DNA from: Bryum argenteum
Lineage: Eukaryota > Streptophyta > Bryopsida > Bryales > Bryaceae
Length of the DNA: 64,000 nucleotides
NCBI GenBank assembly: GCA_037043015.1
Contig: CM073324.1
Span: forward strand, 23,824,097-23,888,096
Direction: 5' to 3'
Positions 22,069 to 30,769 of this stretch are shown one piece after another (position 1 is the stretch's first letter; every line of letters begins with the position of its first letter). The notes under the pieces were generated by a model. It had not been told where the DNA came from, ran no database searches, and saw only the letters and a list, made by a program, of their open reading frames with translations. The position numbers and the translations under genes were made by a program.

Positions 22069-22249
22069 TCGTTCATCACTCCACTCTCTCATAAACGAAG
22101 ATGGGTTCTGCATCGCATGAGCACCTGTGCATCGCCGCCGCCGCCGCCACAAACCCTAAGAATGCCTCCAGGGAATGCTCCAGGGGTGTGCGTACGCACC
22201 CCCCCCCCTTGGAGGAAATCGGCCATCCTCCTCTCTCTCTTTCTTTTTT

Positions 22250-22280
<31 letters not shown>

Positions 22281-22529
22281 TTTCTTTTTTTTTCTTTTTT
22301 TTCTTTTTTTTTTGTTCTTCTTCCAGGGAATGCTCAAGGTGTGTGCGTATGCACACTCCTTGGAGGATATCAGCCATCCTTTCTTAAAAATTTATTTTTA
22401 AAAAAAAACTTTAATTTTTTAATTTTAAAAAAAAATTGCAAATTGCAAATTTTTAATTTTTAATTTTTTCCTCCTTCTCCACAAGGAATATGTGCACGCA
22501 CACCCCTTGAAGGTAATCAACTACCTTAC

Positions 22530-23700
22530 CCCTAGTTTAGAAAATTAAACAATCAATAAATTAAAAAAGTAAAAAATTTTAAAATTTTAAAAAATCTATT
22601 GTTCTGCGAGACATAATAAGTATAAATTCAGTTTTAAGATTGTGCAACTAATATTGTTATTTTTTAAAATAACTTAAAATAAAAAATTATTCTAGAATTT
22701 AGCAAGATATAATAGATATGTTAGTTTAGAGATTTTGCAAATAACATGATTCACATGAAGTCATTTTAGAAAGTTTAAATAAAATTTGAACATACAACAT
22801 AAGTAATAGAATTTACCGAGACATAGACCATTGGATTTGAGATTCTTCAACTATTGAACATCTTTCACATGAGGATATTTTTAAAATTGAACAAGTAAAA
22901 ATTACTATGTTAGACTATATTAATATTGACCATGATGATATTGTGTTTCAATGATATTCAGGTTGCCACGCCTTGCACCACCAGAACAAATTCTACAATT
23001 GACAAAAATTGGGAGAAGCACAGATGGTGGAATGATAGGATTGTTATGTTTGATTGATATATTTGAATTACGTATGAAAATTTTGGTTATAATATTATAC
23101 ATGTTTGATTATAGTATTATCATTTATAGTTTGATTATAGTGTTTACTGTTATTAAGTATGGTTAATTAGTTTCTTAATTTCTTAGTTTCTTAGTTTCTT
23201 AAGTATGGTTATGAATTTTCTGTATAGATTTGCATATAATATAAAGCGAGATGCTCCGTATTTTCTCGTTGAACAGCACATGTTGGCCTTATATCCCTTA
23301 TAAAGTATATTTGTTTTATGAATGCCAAAAATAGTATATATAGAGCCATATGTTTATGTACAACATGGAAGTTTACATGTGGTGCACAAAGTAATAAAAC
23401 AGATGTTGACAATGTTTGAACATGATAATTTGGCAATGTTCACAAAGCAATAAAACATGATTTGGCATGAGATTTATTATTAATCATTAGTATTTTTCAT
23501 TGATTCAAGTTCAATGCATGCACATTAGGCACAATCTTACGGAATTAGTGAAAATTATTCACTTATGTACACATTGAGAAACCTATATTCAATGAAATTG
23601 TCACGAAAATATAGAAAAGAAAAAATAGGGATTTTCAGATTTTTTTCCTTCCAAAAAACATTTCCGCTCAAAATCTTGTTATTATTGAGTGCCAATTAGT
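22530..23700. other. AT-rich interior of the 3.76-kb element, no gene
   Basis: Short A/T tracts and a tandem of TTTCTTAGTTTCTTAG-like bases near 23170-23205. No coding segment or element ends are recognisable. Confidence 0.5.
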
Positions 23701-23741
23701 GCACTTGGCCAAGTGCATAAATGCTTAATTGTGTGTTTTAA

Positions 23742-24652
23742 GAACATCAAAATTTTGTGATCTCAACCATTGCCGAACACTTTTTGCTGTATGTTTGGGA
23801 TCATTGTCATGCTGAAAAATCAAATTTGAAGGATCAAGATCATATGCACAGATGGTATACAATAAATCTCTTTGCAAGATTTCTTTATATTGATGTTGAT
23901 CCATTCTTCCTTCGATTCTACATAACATACCAGGGCCATGGAATGTCATGCAACCCCATACCATCACTGAACCACCGCCAAACTTCACAGTCTCTTGCAC
24001 TTGTCTTGAATCACAAGATTGTTCATTGCGAATCCAACACCAACTACGACCATCTGAGCAAAAATCGATTTACCTTGGTCTCATCGGAAAAGATGACATG
24101 CTTCCAATCACCAACGGTCCAATGTTGATGGCGCCTAGCAAATTCAAGTCGATCCTTAATGTGTTTCTGGTTCAATTTTGGTTTCTTCTGCTTCACTTTT
24201 GATCTCAAGCCTGCTGCACGTAAAGTCCTTCGCACTGTATCAACACTCACAGTAACATGGCATTCCTTGCGTACATGTTGGGCAACTTGTGTAGCATTTT
24301 CAAAACCTCCTGATGTGACAGCACGAACACATGCTCTCTTCAGTGCATCACTTAGCACTTGTGGTCTACCACCACTACTAGGCGACAAATCACATAATCT
24401 CTTCTTTCTAAGTCTTGCAACATGGCTCTGAGACACCTGCAACTCATGTGCTACATCTCTTGTAGTCCTACCAGCTTGCAACATCACCAAAATGGAGTTA
24501 TCAAGGTCTTTTCGAGCACTACCACAAAGCTCATCTAAGTGCACCATGGTCCGTCCCTCACACTCGCTTACAATGTGCACTAAGTTGACATGGAGTATGT
24601 CAAGATAGACACTCCTTGTACCCATGCCAATCTGGTCATAAAAGTCTTCCAT
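23742..24652 (-). pseudogene. Tc1-type transposase, N-terminal and core part, one frameshift
   Basis: The minus-strand ATG at 24652 leads a helix-turn-helix region (ILVMLQAGRTTRDVAHELQV, then SSGGRPQVLS, the GRPR-type hook), a second DNA-binding part, then HVIFSDET with the first catalytic Asp. At the A-run 24060-24064 the frame slips by one base. After it the reading continues with VKFGGGSVMVWGCM and LIFQHDNDPKHT (second Asp) and stops at the nested insertion at FDVL. Domain order and the DD34E spacing are those of Tc1. Apart from the one-base slip and the insertion the protein is complete, so it was active in the recent past. Confidence 0.87.
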
Positions 24653-25169
24653 CCATTTTTTACCACTTCATTGCATTTATTATGGCATGCCATGCAAAAC
24701 TGAGTCAAGCCAAGTGTATGTGTTGGAAGACATGTATCTCCTTATAACTTTTTTATATGTCACCATGGATGCTATGTCAACTAATACACTCCATATTATA
24801 TGTCCTCCATGTTAAAAATGGTCATTTCATTTATTGAGTTGTTAGGAATTGACGGCCAAATAATCTCTTTCAACAAGGTTGACTCAATTTTGCCACACAC
24901 TGTACAATCAATCTAATATGATAATGATCTAACTATCTCACTTTCTATTTCGGTTATGCCAATTAATAACAATGATAATATCAACGCAAAAAAAAACTAG
25001 GAGCCATCAAAAGAAAAAAATTCTACTTCTATTCTTAACTACTCTTCAATCATGCACTACAATACTACACTTAACCCTAGAACGTCGAGGCTGATCCAAA
25101 TTGTCTTATGAATGAATTTGAGATCTGATACACTACGATAGACAACGTGTTTTTCATTCAAAACCATCT

Positions 25170-25960
25170 TCCCAACTTCCTCATCATCCACGGTGATGGG
25201 CTCCAACTTAACATCCCTCATAGACACAACTCCTCATCATCCACGGTGATGGGCTCCAACTTAACCCCTAAATGGTTTGACTCATTTGTAGTAAAATGAA
25301 CACATCCTCAAAAGCATTGTCATAGGTGGAGGTAAAAGTGTGTTATCCAAATCTCAACCGTACAATCTTGTCGTAGACATATTGAACATCATGTGGGTCA
25401 AATTTTGAGTCATGAGGCTTCATAGATTGCGAGATCATAATGTATTAATACTCAAAAATGATCACATAATTTCATCATTTTCACTTGAAAGTGAAAATGC
25501 TACCATTAGACTTATTGCAATGAAAAAGTCACCAATTAGAATGTTGTTCACCTTCATCTCAGTAGCATCCTTGAACAAAAAAAAACCATGAGAAAAATTT
25601 CTTTGTGCAAATTATGGCCCTGCAATGGTGAAAACTGCCCTAAATTTTACAAAGGAAAAAATGTCTAAAACTAGGCTGCTGTCACTGAAATGCATGCCAT
25701 TAATTCATACTTCATTGTATGGGTCTGAGATTTTCATTACATAAACTAGACTTGATTTGGGACCCAACCCAAGTGATTTCGTCCAAAACGGAGTCCGGAT
25801 GAAGAAGTTATGGCTCTCCAAAGTTGGTGTCATCCAAAATGTCGTTTTTCGACATTCGGCCCGCTTAAGGGTTAACATCCCTCATAGACACAACTCCTCA
25901 TCATCCACGGTGATGGGCTCCAACTTAGCCTCCCTCATTGACACAGCTTCGGCGACATAC
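25170..25960. repeat. ~54-bp tandem repeat, three units, the second holding an insertion
   Basis: The unit core is CATCATCCACGGTGATGGGC, then TCCAACTTAACATCCCTCAT. Unit 1 is intact at about 25180-25232, unit 2 starts at about 25233 and is interrupted at its TTAA by a 607-bp element, resuming at 25876. Unit 3 follows at about 25893 with TTAG in place of TTAA. The intact unit is an empty copy of the target. Confidence 0.85.
25265..25871 (+). mobile_element. 607-bp TTAA-type non-autonomous element, copy 1
   Basis: The ends are CCCCTAAATGG and, inverted, CCCTTAAGCGGG, between TTAA at 25261-25264 and 25872-25875. The sister tandem unit without an insertion carries a single TTAA at the same point, so the duplication is directly shown. 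It has no open reading frame of note. CCC-rich termini with a TTAA duplication are the hallmark of piggyBac-type elements. It is nearly identical to 41745-42351 in inverse orientation. Confidence 0.88.
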
Positions 25961-26279
25961 CTCTCTACCAACAACAAACGACATGGTCAAATCAACCCTA
26001 ACCACCATATCCATGACTCTTGTCACACACCCAAATTCACAATAAAAAAATTTAAAAAATGAGATGTTGAAAAAAGTGGTGGTAGTTGTGGTTCATTGCA
26101 GCACGACAGCAGTTGTAGGAGGGAAGGGGGAGGGGCCCAGAGTTTCAGGAAGAGGGACCGAATATGATCAATGTCTGCCATTTGTCAAAAAGTCTAATTG
26201 GCATTCTTTGGGATTTGGGAAGAAGAAGGGATTACAAACAGGAAACATGGAAGTATTGTAGTTGCAGGTAGGTTCCTGG

Positions 26280-26310
26280 AAGACGAGTAGTAGGTAGGTA
26301 GGTAGGTACC
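26280..26310. repeat. GGTA microsatellite
   Basis: About five GTAG/GGTA units near 26288-26308, upstream of the sulfotransferase. A related ACCTACC cluster lies near 61610-61625. Confidence 0.6.
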
Positions 26311-26847
26311 AGCAGGAGTAGGTAACTCTGAGGTCTTATAATAATATAGGCAAAAAGGGCCAGCAGGGAGCCTTGTATTGGCAGGGTCCCACGGCCACAG
26401 GCCCCCGTATATCCTAAACCCGCCCTTCTTCCCTTCTCTCGCCAAGCCGCCCCCTCCCTCCCTCCCTCCTCTGCACTTCCTCGACCATGAATCGCCTCTG
26501 GCTAAAACCCCTGCCCAGCTTGATTCTAGCATCGCGAGATCTCTTGAGCAACAGCAAACTTTGAGCTTTTTTTGGTGCTGGGATTGATACAACCGGGCCC
26601 GATCCGTTCTGTTCGCAGTTCCATTATTATTTTTTCCTTATCCTTTGTCAGTACTGTACTCCGATGCTGCTTTAGAATTTTGAGCAAGGTGATCAGGGTT
26701 GGAGTGGTGATCGTTTTTCAAGAATTGATGAGGATTGTTTGGAGGAGCTTTGATTGATTGGAGGATTTGGGGCTTATGGTGGTGGTGGACAAGAAAGGAT
26801 GCAAAACTGCGCAATACTCTTCTCCGCGTGCCAATGGATTCCACCAG

Positions 26848-26938
26848 GTAACTGCTCCTCCGCGCACACTTTGGAATTGACTAATAGTCGTAGTTCTTTG
26901 ACTGAAGAAAGAAAAATTGTGGGGACCTTTTTTTGTAG
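26848..26938 (+). other. probable 5'-UTR intron of the sulfotransferase gene
   Basis: A donor CACCAG|GTAACT at 26847/26848 and a T-rich tract ending TTTTTTTGTAG at 26938 lie immediately before the ATG at 26939, so the start codon opens the second exon. The leader upstream (about 26500-26847) is GC/T-rich, with no conserved frame. Confidence 0.55.
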
Positions 26939-28611
26939 ATGGGGGGGAATCATCATGTGGATTCAAGCAAACTGGAAGCGGGCTACTATGACTTCGTTGC
27001 TGGTACCATGAAGGTGAAGCACTCTCTTTTACAGTCTGTTGAATTCTCGCCTCCACAAATAGGGATGGCTGAACTGTTGGTGTGTGCAGGATCTGTGCAG
27101 CGGAAAGGAGTCGAGAAAAATCTCCTCGGTGTGGAAGCTGTTCGTTTTGGTAGTGATAGGAGCTTTTGGATTATACACATGCATGGTGGGTGTGGGTAGA
27201 AGGCAATTCTCTTACGAGTCTGCTTTGAACGAGTTGGTTGTCCAAGATTGGCCACGAGAAGATGGCTCTTGTGCAGCGTTGCGATCCTCCTCCGAAGTCG
27301 ACTTTTACCAACACTTTCCGCTTCCACGTACATACGAGAGGTACTATTGATACAATCCAACCACTTCATCAAGCTGATTCTTTAGGGCTCCAATGAATGG
27401 CTATGATGAAAGCATTATTCATTTATGCTAAGTAGAAGAGAGGAATGTGGTCTTGCTAAAATGGACTTGGTGTTGTTTGCAGGCAAGAGTGCAAGTGCAC
27501 ACCTGTACACTATTTTGTAATACTATCAATGCAAAGATCAGGTAGTGGGTGGTTCGAGACTCTTCTCAACAACCACCCCAACATCACATCATACGGTGAG
27601 GTTTTCTCCAAAGCACCGGAACGGAGGGCCAATTTTTCCGCCGTTGCCAGAACCATGGACAGGGTCTTCAACTTGGACTGGCAGAATAGCGCTGCCAAGA
27701 ACGAATGTACTGCCGCCGTCGGCTTCAAGTGGATGCTCAATCAGGTAAGCTTTCTCCTCACACAAACACCTTCCACTACGTATCGTAGAATGGGCGACTA
27801 ACTTTCTTAATTGCAGGGACCGATGCAATACAACGAGGAGGTTCGAGATTACTTCGAGAGTAAAGGAGTGTCCGTCATTCTTCTACTTCGACGGAACTTA
27901 CTGAAGCGCCTCATCTCCATCTTGGCGAATGAATACGATCGTCTCTCGAAGCCACTCAACGGCACTCACAAGGCTCATGTCCACTCAGTCGAAGAGGTGA
28001 AATTGCTTGCTCATAACTTACATAAACCATTGTTCATTATTGATCAGACTCTTACATATGTACGGTGTTGCAGGCGCTGAAACTGGCAGAGTATAGACCA
28101 GTCATAGATGTAAAGCACCTAAAGGACGACCTGCAGCGTGTTGAGAATACAACTGATGATGCTCAGCGATTCTTCAAGAGCACTCGTCTTCGAGTTGTCT
28201 ACTATGAAGATCTTGTGATGGACCCAGAGGTTGCTACTTACTTCTCACCTCAAATGTTTTAGTACCGTAGCCTGGAGGTTCAATCAATAAACAATACAAC
28301 AAACCGGCAATATTCCAAGTGCCATTTTGACAGACTAGAACTGTTTCTTTGTAAAATCACTATCCTTGTAATATCACTCTCTTAAGAGTGCTATTCTAAC
28401 GGAGTTTTTGGGGATTGTTGTTCTTGTGGTGCAGCGCCTGAACGAGATTCAGAAGTTTTTAGGAGTGCCGCCGCGGAAATTAGAGAGCCAACAAGTGAAG
28501 ATCCACACGCGGCCATTGAGCGAGCAAATACAAAACTGGAATGAGGTATTAGCGTGTTTGAAAGGAAGCAAGTATGACACACTTGTCAATGACGATGATT
28601 ACTCTGGATGA
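26939..28611 (+). CDS. plant membrane-anchored sulfotransferase, six coding exons
   Basis: Coding exons are 26939-27013, 27090-27340, 27483-27744, 27817-27996, 28074-28229 and 28435-28611. All introns are GT-AG and the joined frame gives 366 residues. Residues ~35-57 form one membrane segment (KLFVLVVIGAFGLYTCMV), so a type II Golgi protein is likely. ILSMQRSGSGWFETLLNNHP is the PAPS 5'-phosphosulfate loop, and LLLRRNLLKRLIS fits the 3'-phosphate motif. Later come AVGFKWMLNQ, THKAHVHS and VKIHTRPLSEQI, characteristic of a conserved plant group of P-loop sulfotransferase-like proteins (Arabidopsis members exist; substrate not known to me). All motifs are intact and no frameshift is needed. Exon lengths are regular and introns short (72-205 bp). 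The acceptor molecule cannot be told from sequence. Confidence 0.88.
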
Positions 28612-29221
28612 CAAGCAAATTTTGTCTGGCACTATGATAATAGCCTGCGTTTGTTACCGCCTCTTTTTTTTTTTGTATTCACTATTTCTGTACTTGGGTC
28701 CCATTATTGTGCTGCAACAACCTTAGAAGGGCCCGCTCCTCTCTGAAATCATGCACCCATTCAGTTTGTATGATAGAACAATTTTCACTTCTTTTTAGCT
28801 TTTTCTCTGTACTGTACACTCCTCGTGTATATACACATAAAGTCTTCTTTTGAAACAATGACGGTGCTTTATGCTGCGTGGTTCTAAACGGACTGGTTGT
28901 TGTGTATGTATTACAAGTAGTTTGAGTTTCTTCTTGAGAATCGACCCTTGTCGAGTTAACGCTTTCAGTTTTGTGTGCATGTAGAATGGCTGATTCTAGA
29001 AGATGATCGCTTATTGAAAAGTAGGAAAGGAAAAATGCTTGAGTAGGAGGGAGGTGATTTATGCTTGAATAAAACCATGGCTTGAAGCTCTCTATCAGTA
29101 ATTTCTGCCAGAATGTCCTATTTCATCAGGCTCAGTGGCATGAAACATTCAGCTTGATGATAATTGCACACTATTTTCACTATAGGAGTGTCAATATTGC
29201 AAAACGTGGCTAACGTAGTAC
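28612..29221. other. 3' flank of the sulfotransferase, no gene
   Basis: T-rich downstream sequence; probable 3' UTR to about 28980. AATAAA-like signals are weak, so I do not place the polyadenylation site. Confidence 0.4.
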
Positions 29222-29771
29222 TAGAGAAATCTGCTAAGTAGTCCCCAGTTTGGACCCCAATTGGTCCCCGGTCTGCTGTTTTGTGCCCTCTCAGTTATCT
29301 GCTAAGTAGAACAGATTGGGGACCGAATGCACCAAACTAGGGACCAAATACACCAAACTAGGGACCAAATGTACCAAACTAAGGACCAAATGCACCAAAC
29401 TAGGGACCAAATGCACCAAACTAGGGACCAAATGCACCAAACTAGAGACCAAATGCACCAAACTAGGGACCAAATGCACCAAACTAGGGACCAAATGCAT
29501 CAAACTAGGGACCTGATGTAAACTAGTAACCTTCACACATAGATGAACAACAATCGTGCGCCTTCGATCTTCCGTGCATCACATTGCAGATGGGGCACCA
29601 AGTTGAATCGGAGACTAAACTTAGGAAACCATCAAAATCATGCATTTTTGAGTTTAGTCTCCATTTCAATCTTAGACTAAAAATTTGGTACTGAGTTCGA
29701 CGTTTGGTCCCCATCCGGAACAAAACTGGGTGTTTTGGTCCCTAGTCCGTCGTACTTAGCGAATTTCTCTA
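29222..29771. mobile_element. 550-bp element with 19-bp inverted ends and a central minisatellite
   Basis: TAGAGAAATCTGCTAAGTA at 29222-29240 is matched, inverted with two differences, at 29753-29771. Subterminal regions carry repeats of GGTCCCC / GGGACC in both orientations. No clear target duplication is seen, so class is uncertain. The interior has no gene. Confidence 0.6.
29318..29515. repeat. 21-bp minisatellite (ACCAAATGCACCAAACTAGGG)
   Basis: About nine tandem units of ACCAAATGCACCAAACTAGG with one to two substitutions each. Since 21 is a multiple of three, periodic frames appear on both strands; they are not genes. The array lies inside the 29222-29771 element and its unit resembles the subterminal GGGACC motifs. 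Confidence 0.9.
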
Positions 29772-29774
29772 TTG

Positions 29775-30497
29775 TGTACAAACTGGGCAATGTACAGTAC
29801 GATAAATTGCTTATTTTTGGAGTTTTAGATGGAATATTTGTTTAAGGTTTTGCAGCTGATTTTCTGCTGCCGCCACCACGAAATGGAACGGACACTTTAG
29901 GGTGGGCTAATAACTGGGGCATGTCGGTTGTACTCACACCGAGTAAAGAGTATTTATTGCTAAAGCGCCACTGCAATCTAGGAAATTCCTTAAATATATC
30001 AACCCTATTTCTTGTCTCATTCCTTTCAAGCCATCAATTTCCATTAGCTCCTTTTGAAGCTGCAGGGGTTACTGCAGCAAAATCCGCTTTTTGCTTCAGT
30101 CTTTATTAGTTTAGCAACAAAAGAGTGTAAGTTTTACCGTGGTAGACACTTTTACTTTCAACGTTGAAGAGTGGAACTTTGTGATACCCACCCACCCTAA
30201 TCAATTCTAGTTTGTGTGGTAAAAATTTCAGACTCGATGAATGAAGTATACCGTGCCACCATACCACGTTCCATTTGGAAACTACAAGCGAAGAGGAACG
30301 AAAAGTTGGGAAAATATATTATTTCCAAAAAATCGTTTTATTATGACGAAAGGGTATCCAAAAGTTGGGAAATTGTGTAAAAAAAAAAACCAAAAGAACT
30401 AATTTCAGAAAATCCATTTTTTGGCGGATTAACCTTATTTTTTTGAAAAGTAAATAAATATTCGTTCCTTGATGACCGAACCTGCTATGGTGGTATA
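29775..30497. other. no gene seen
   Basis: AT-rich sequence with scattered short frames and no recognisable element ends. Confidence 0.45.
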
Positions 30498-30613
30498 GGG
30501 GGAGGCCCTTTTGAGAGGGGCTCCCGTGATGGGAGGACCCGACAAGGAGGGCCGAGAGGCCCGACGAGGAGGATCCTCCCATCACGGGAGCCCCTCTCAA
30601 AAGGGCCTCCCCC
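30498..30613. repeat. 40-bp perfect inverted repeat, GC-rich hairpin with conserved loop
   Basis: The left arm 30498-30537 (GGGGGAGGCCCTTTTGAGAG ...) and right arm 30574-30613 are perfectly complementary over 40 bp. The 36-nt loop (30538-30573) begins CCCGACAAGGAGGGC and ends CCCGACGAGGAGGA. Nearly the same loop occurs at 34360-34390 with unrelated stems. Confidence 0.9.
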
Positions 30614-30614
30614 G

Positions 30615-30765
30615 ACGTAAAAACCCACGGGCAGCCAGGAAAACAAGCCTCACAGGGAGCCTCACAAGGATGCCTCACAGGGATCCCTGTGAGGTTATGG
30701 GAGGGACCTCACGGGTGTGAGGCTCCCTCAAATTCTATTGCATCCTTGCCCGTGGGTTTTTACGT
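30615..30765. repeat. second, three-level hairpin adjoining the first
   Basis: The outer stem is 18 bp (ACGTAAAAACCCACGGGC at 30615-30632 with 30748-30765). A middle stem is GGGAGCCTCACA (30656) with TGTGAGGCTCCC (30716-30727). The centre holds a 22-bp perfect palindrome starting CCTCACAGGGATCC at 30673-30694. Confidence 0.85.
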
Positions 30766-30769
30766 ATGG

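Larger units (their letters stand above)
20880..22525. mobile_element. foldback element with sub-repeated arms enclosing gene fragments
   Basis: The left arm has units at 21004-21063, 21105-21156 and 21222-21280. Each reads about ATGGCTGATTTCCTCCAAGG, then a GTGTGCGTACGCACAC palindrome, then GCATTCCCTGGAGG. The right arm has the same unit inverted at 22164-22227, 22322-22378 and 22471-22525. Spacers are purine-rich (A/G) on the left and pyrimidine-rich (T/C) on the right, themselves roughly complementary, so the arms could pair over about 400 bp. A decayed extra left unit lies near 20883. The centre (21290-22150) is non-repetitive and GC-richer, and includes gene fragments. Confidence 0.75.
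19978..23737. mobile_element. 3.76-kb element with perfect 32-bp inverted ends inside the Tc1 transposase
   Basis: The ends begin AACACACAATTAAGC and are perfect inverted repeats for 32 bp (19978-20009 and 23706-23737), flanked by TTAA. The subterminal motif GTGCACTT appears near both ends. The interior has no transposase that I can find. It contains AT-rich DNA, a foldback with repeated arms and gene fragments. It is thus a large non-autonomous element. The ends do not begin with CCC as in the other TTAA elements of the window, so it may belong to another superfamily. Confidence 0.82.
19516..24902 (-). mobile_element. Tc1-type DNA transposon, split by a nested element
   Basis: The ends are CAGTGTGTGGCAAAACCGAG (19516) and its inverted match ending at 24902 (two differences in about 24 bp), flanked by TA on both sides (19514-19515 and 24903-24904). 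Each terminal ~200 bp has a second, inward motif (TTGACTCACTTTTGCAT near 19711; GCAAAACTGAGTCAAG near 24696) in reverse orientation to the outer one. Between them lies a Tc1 transposase on the minus strand in two parts, separated by a 3.76-kb insertion. Without the insertion the element would be about 1.62 kb, a normal Tc1 length. Confidence 0.88.

Noticed and set aside
22089..22387. Lys-rich and Phe-rich frames
   Set aside because: Poly-T/C spacer of the foldback arm; low-complexity translation only.
29291..29536. Periodic open frames on both strands
   Set aside because: Produced by the 21-bp tandem repeat, whose length is a multiple of three.
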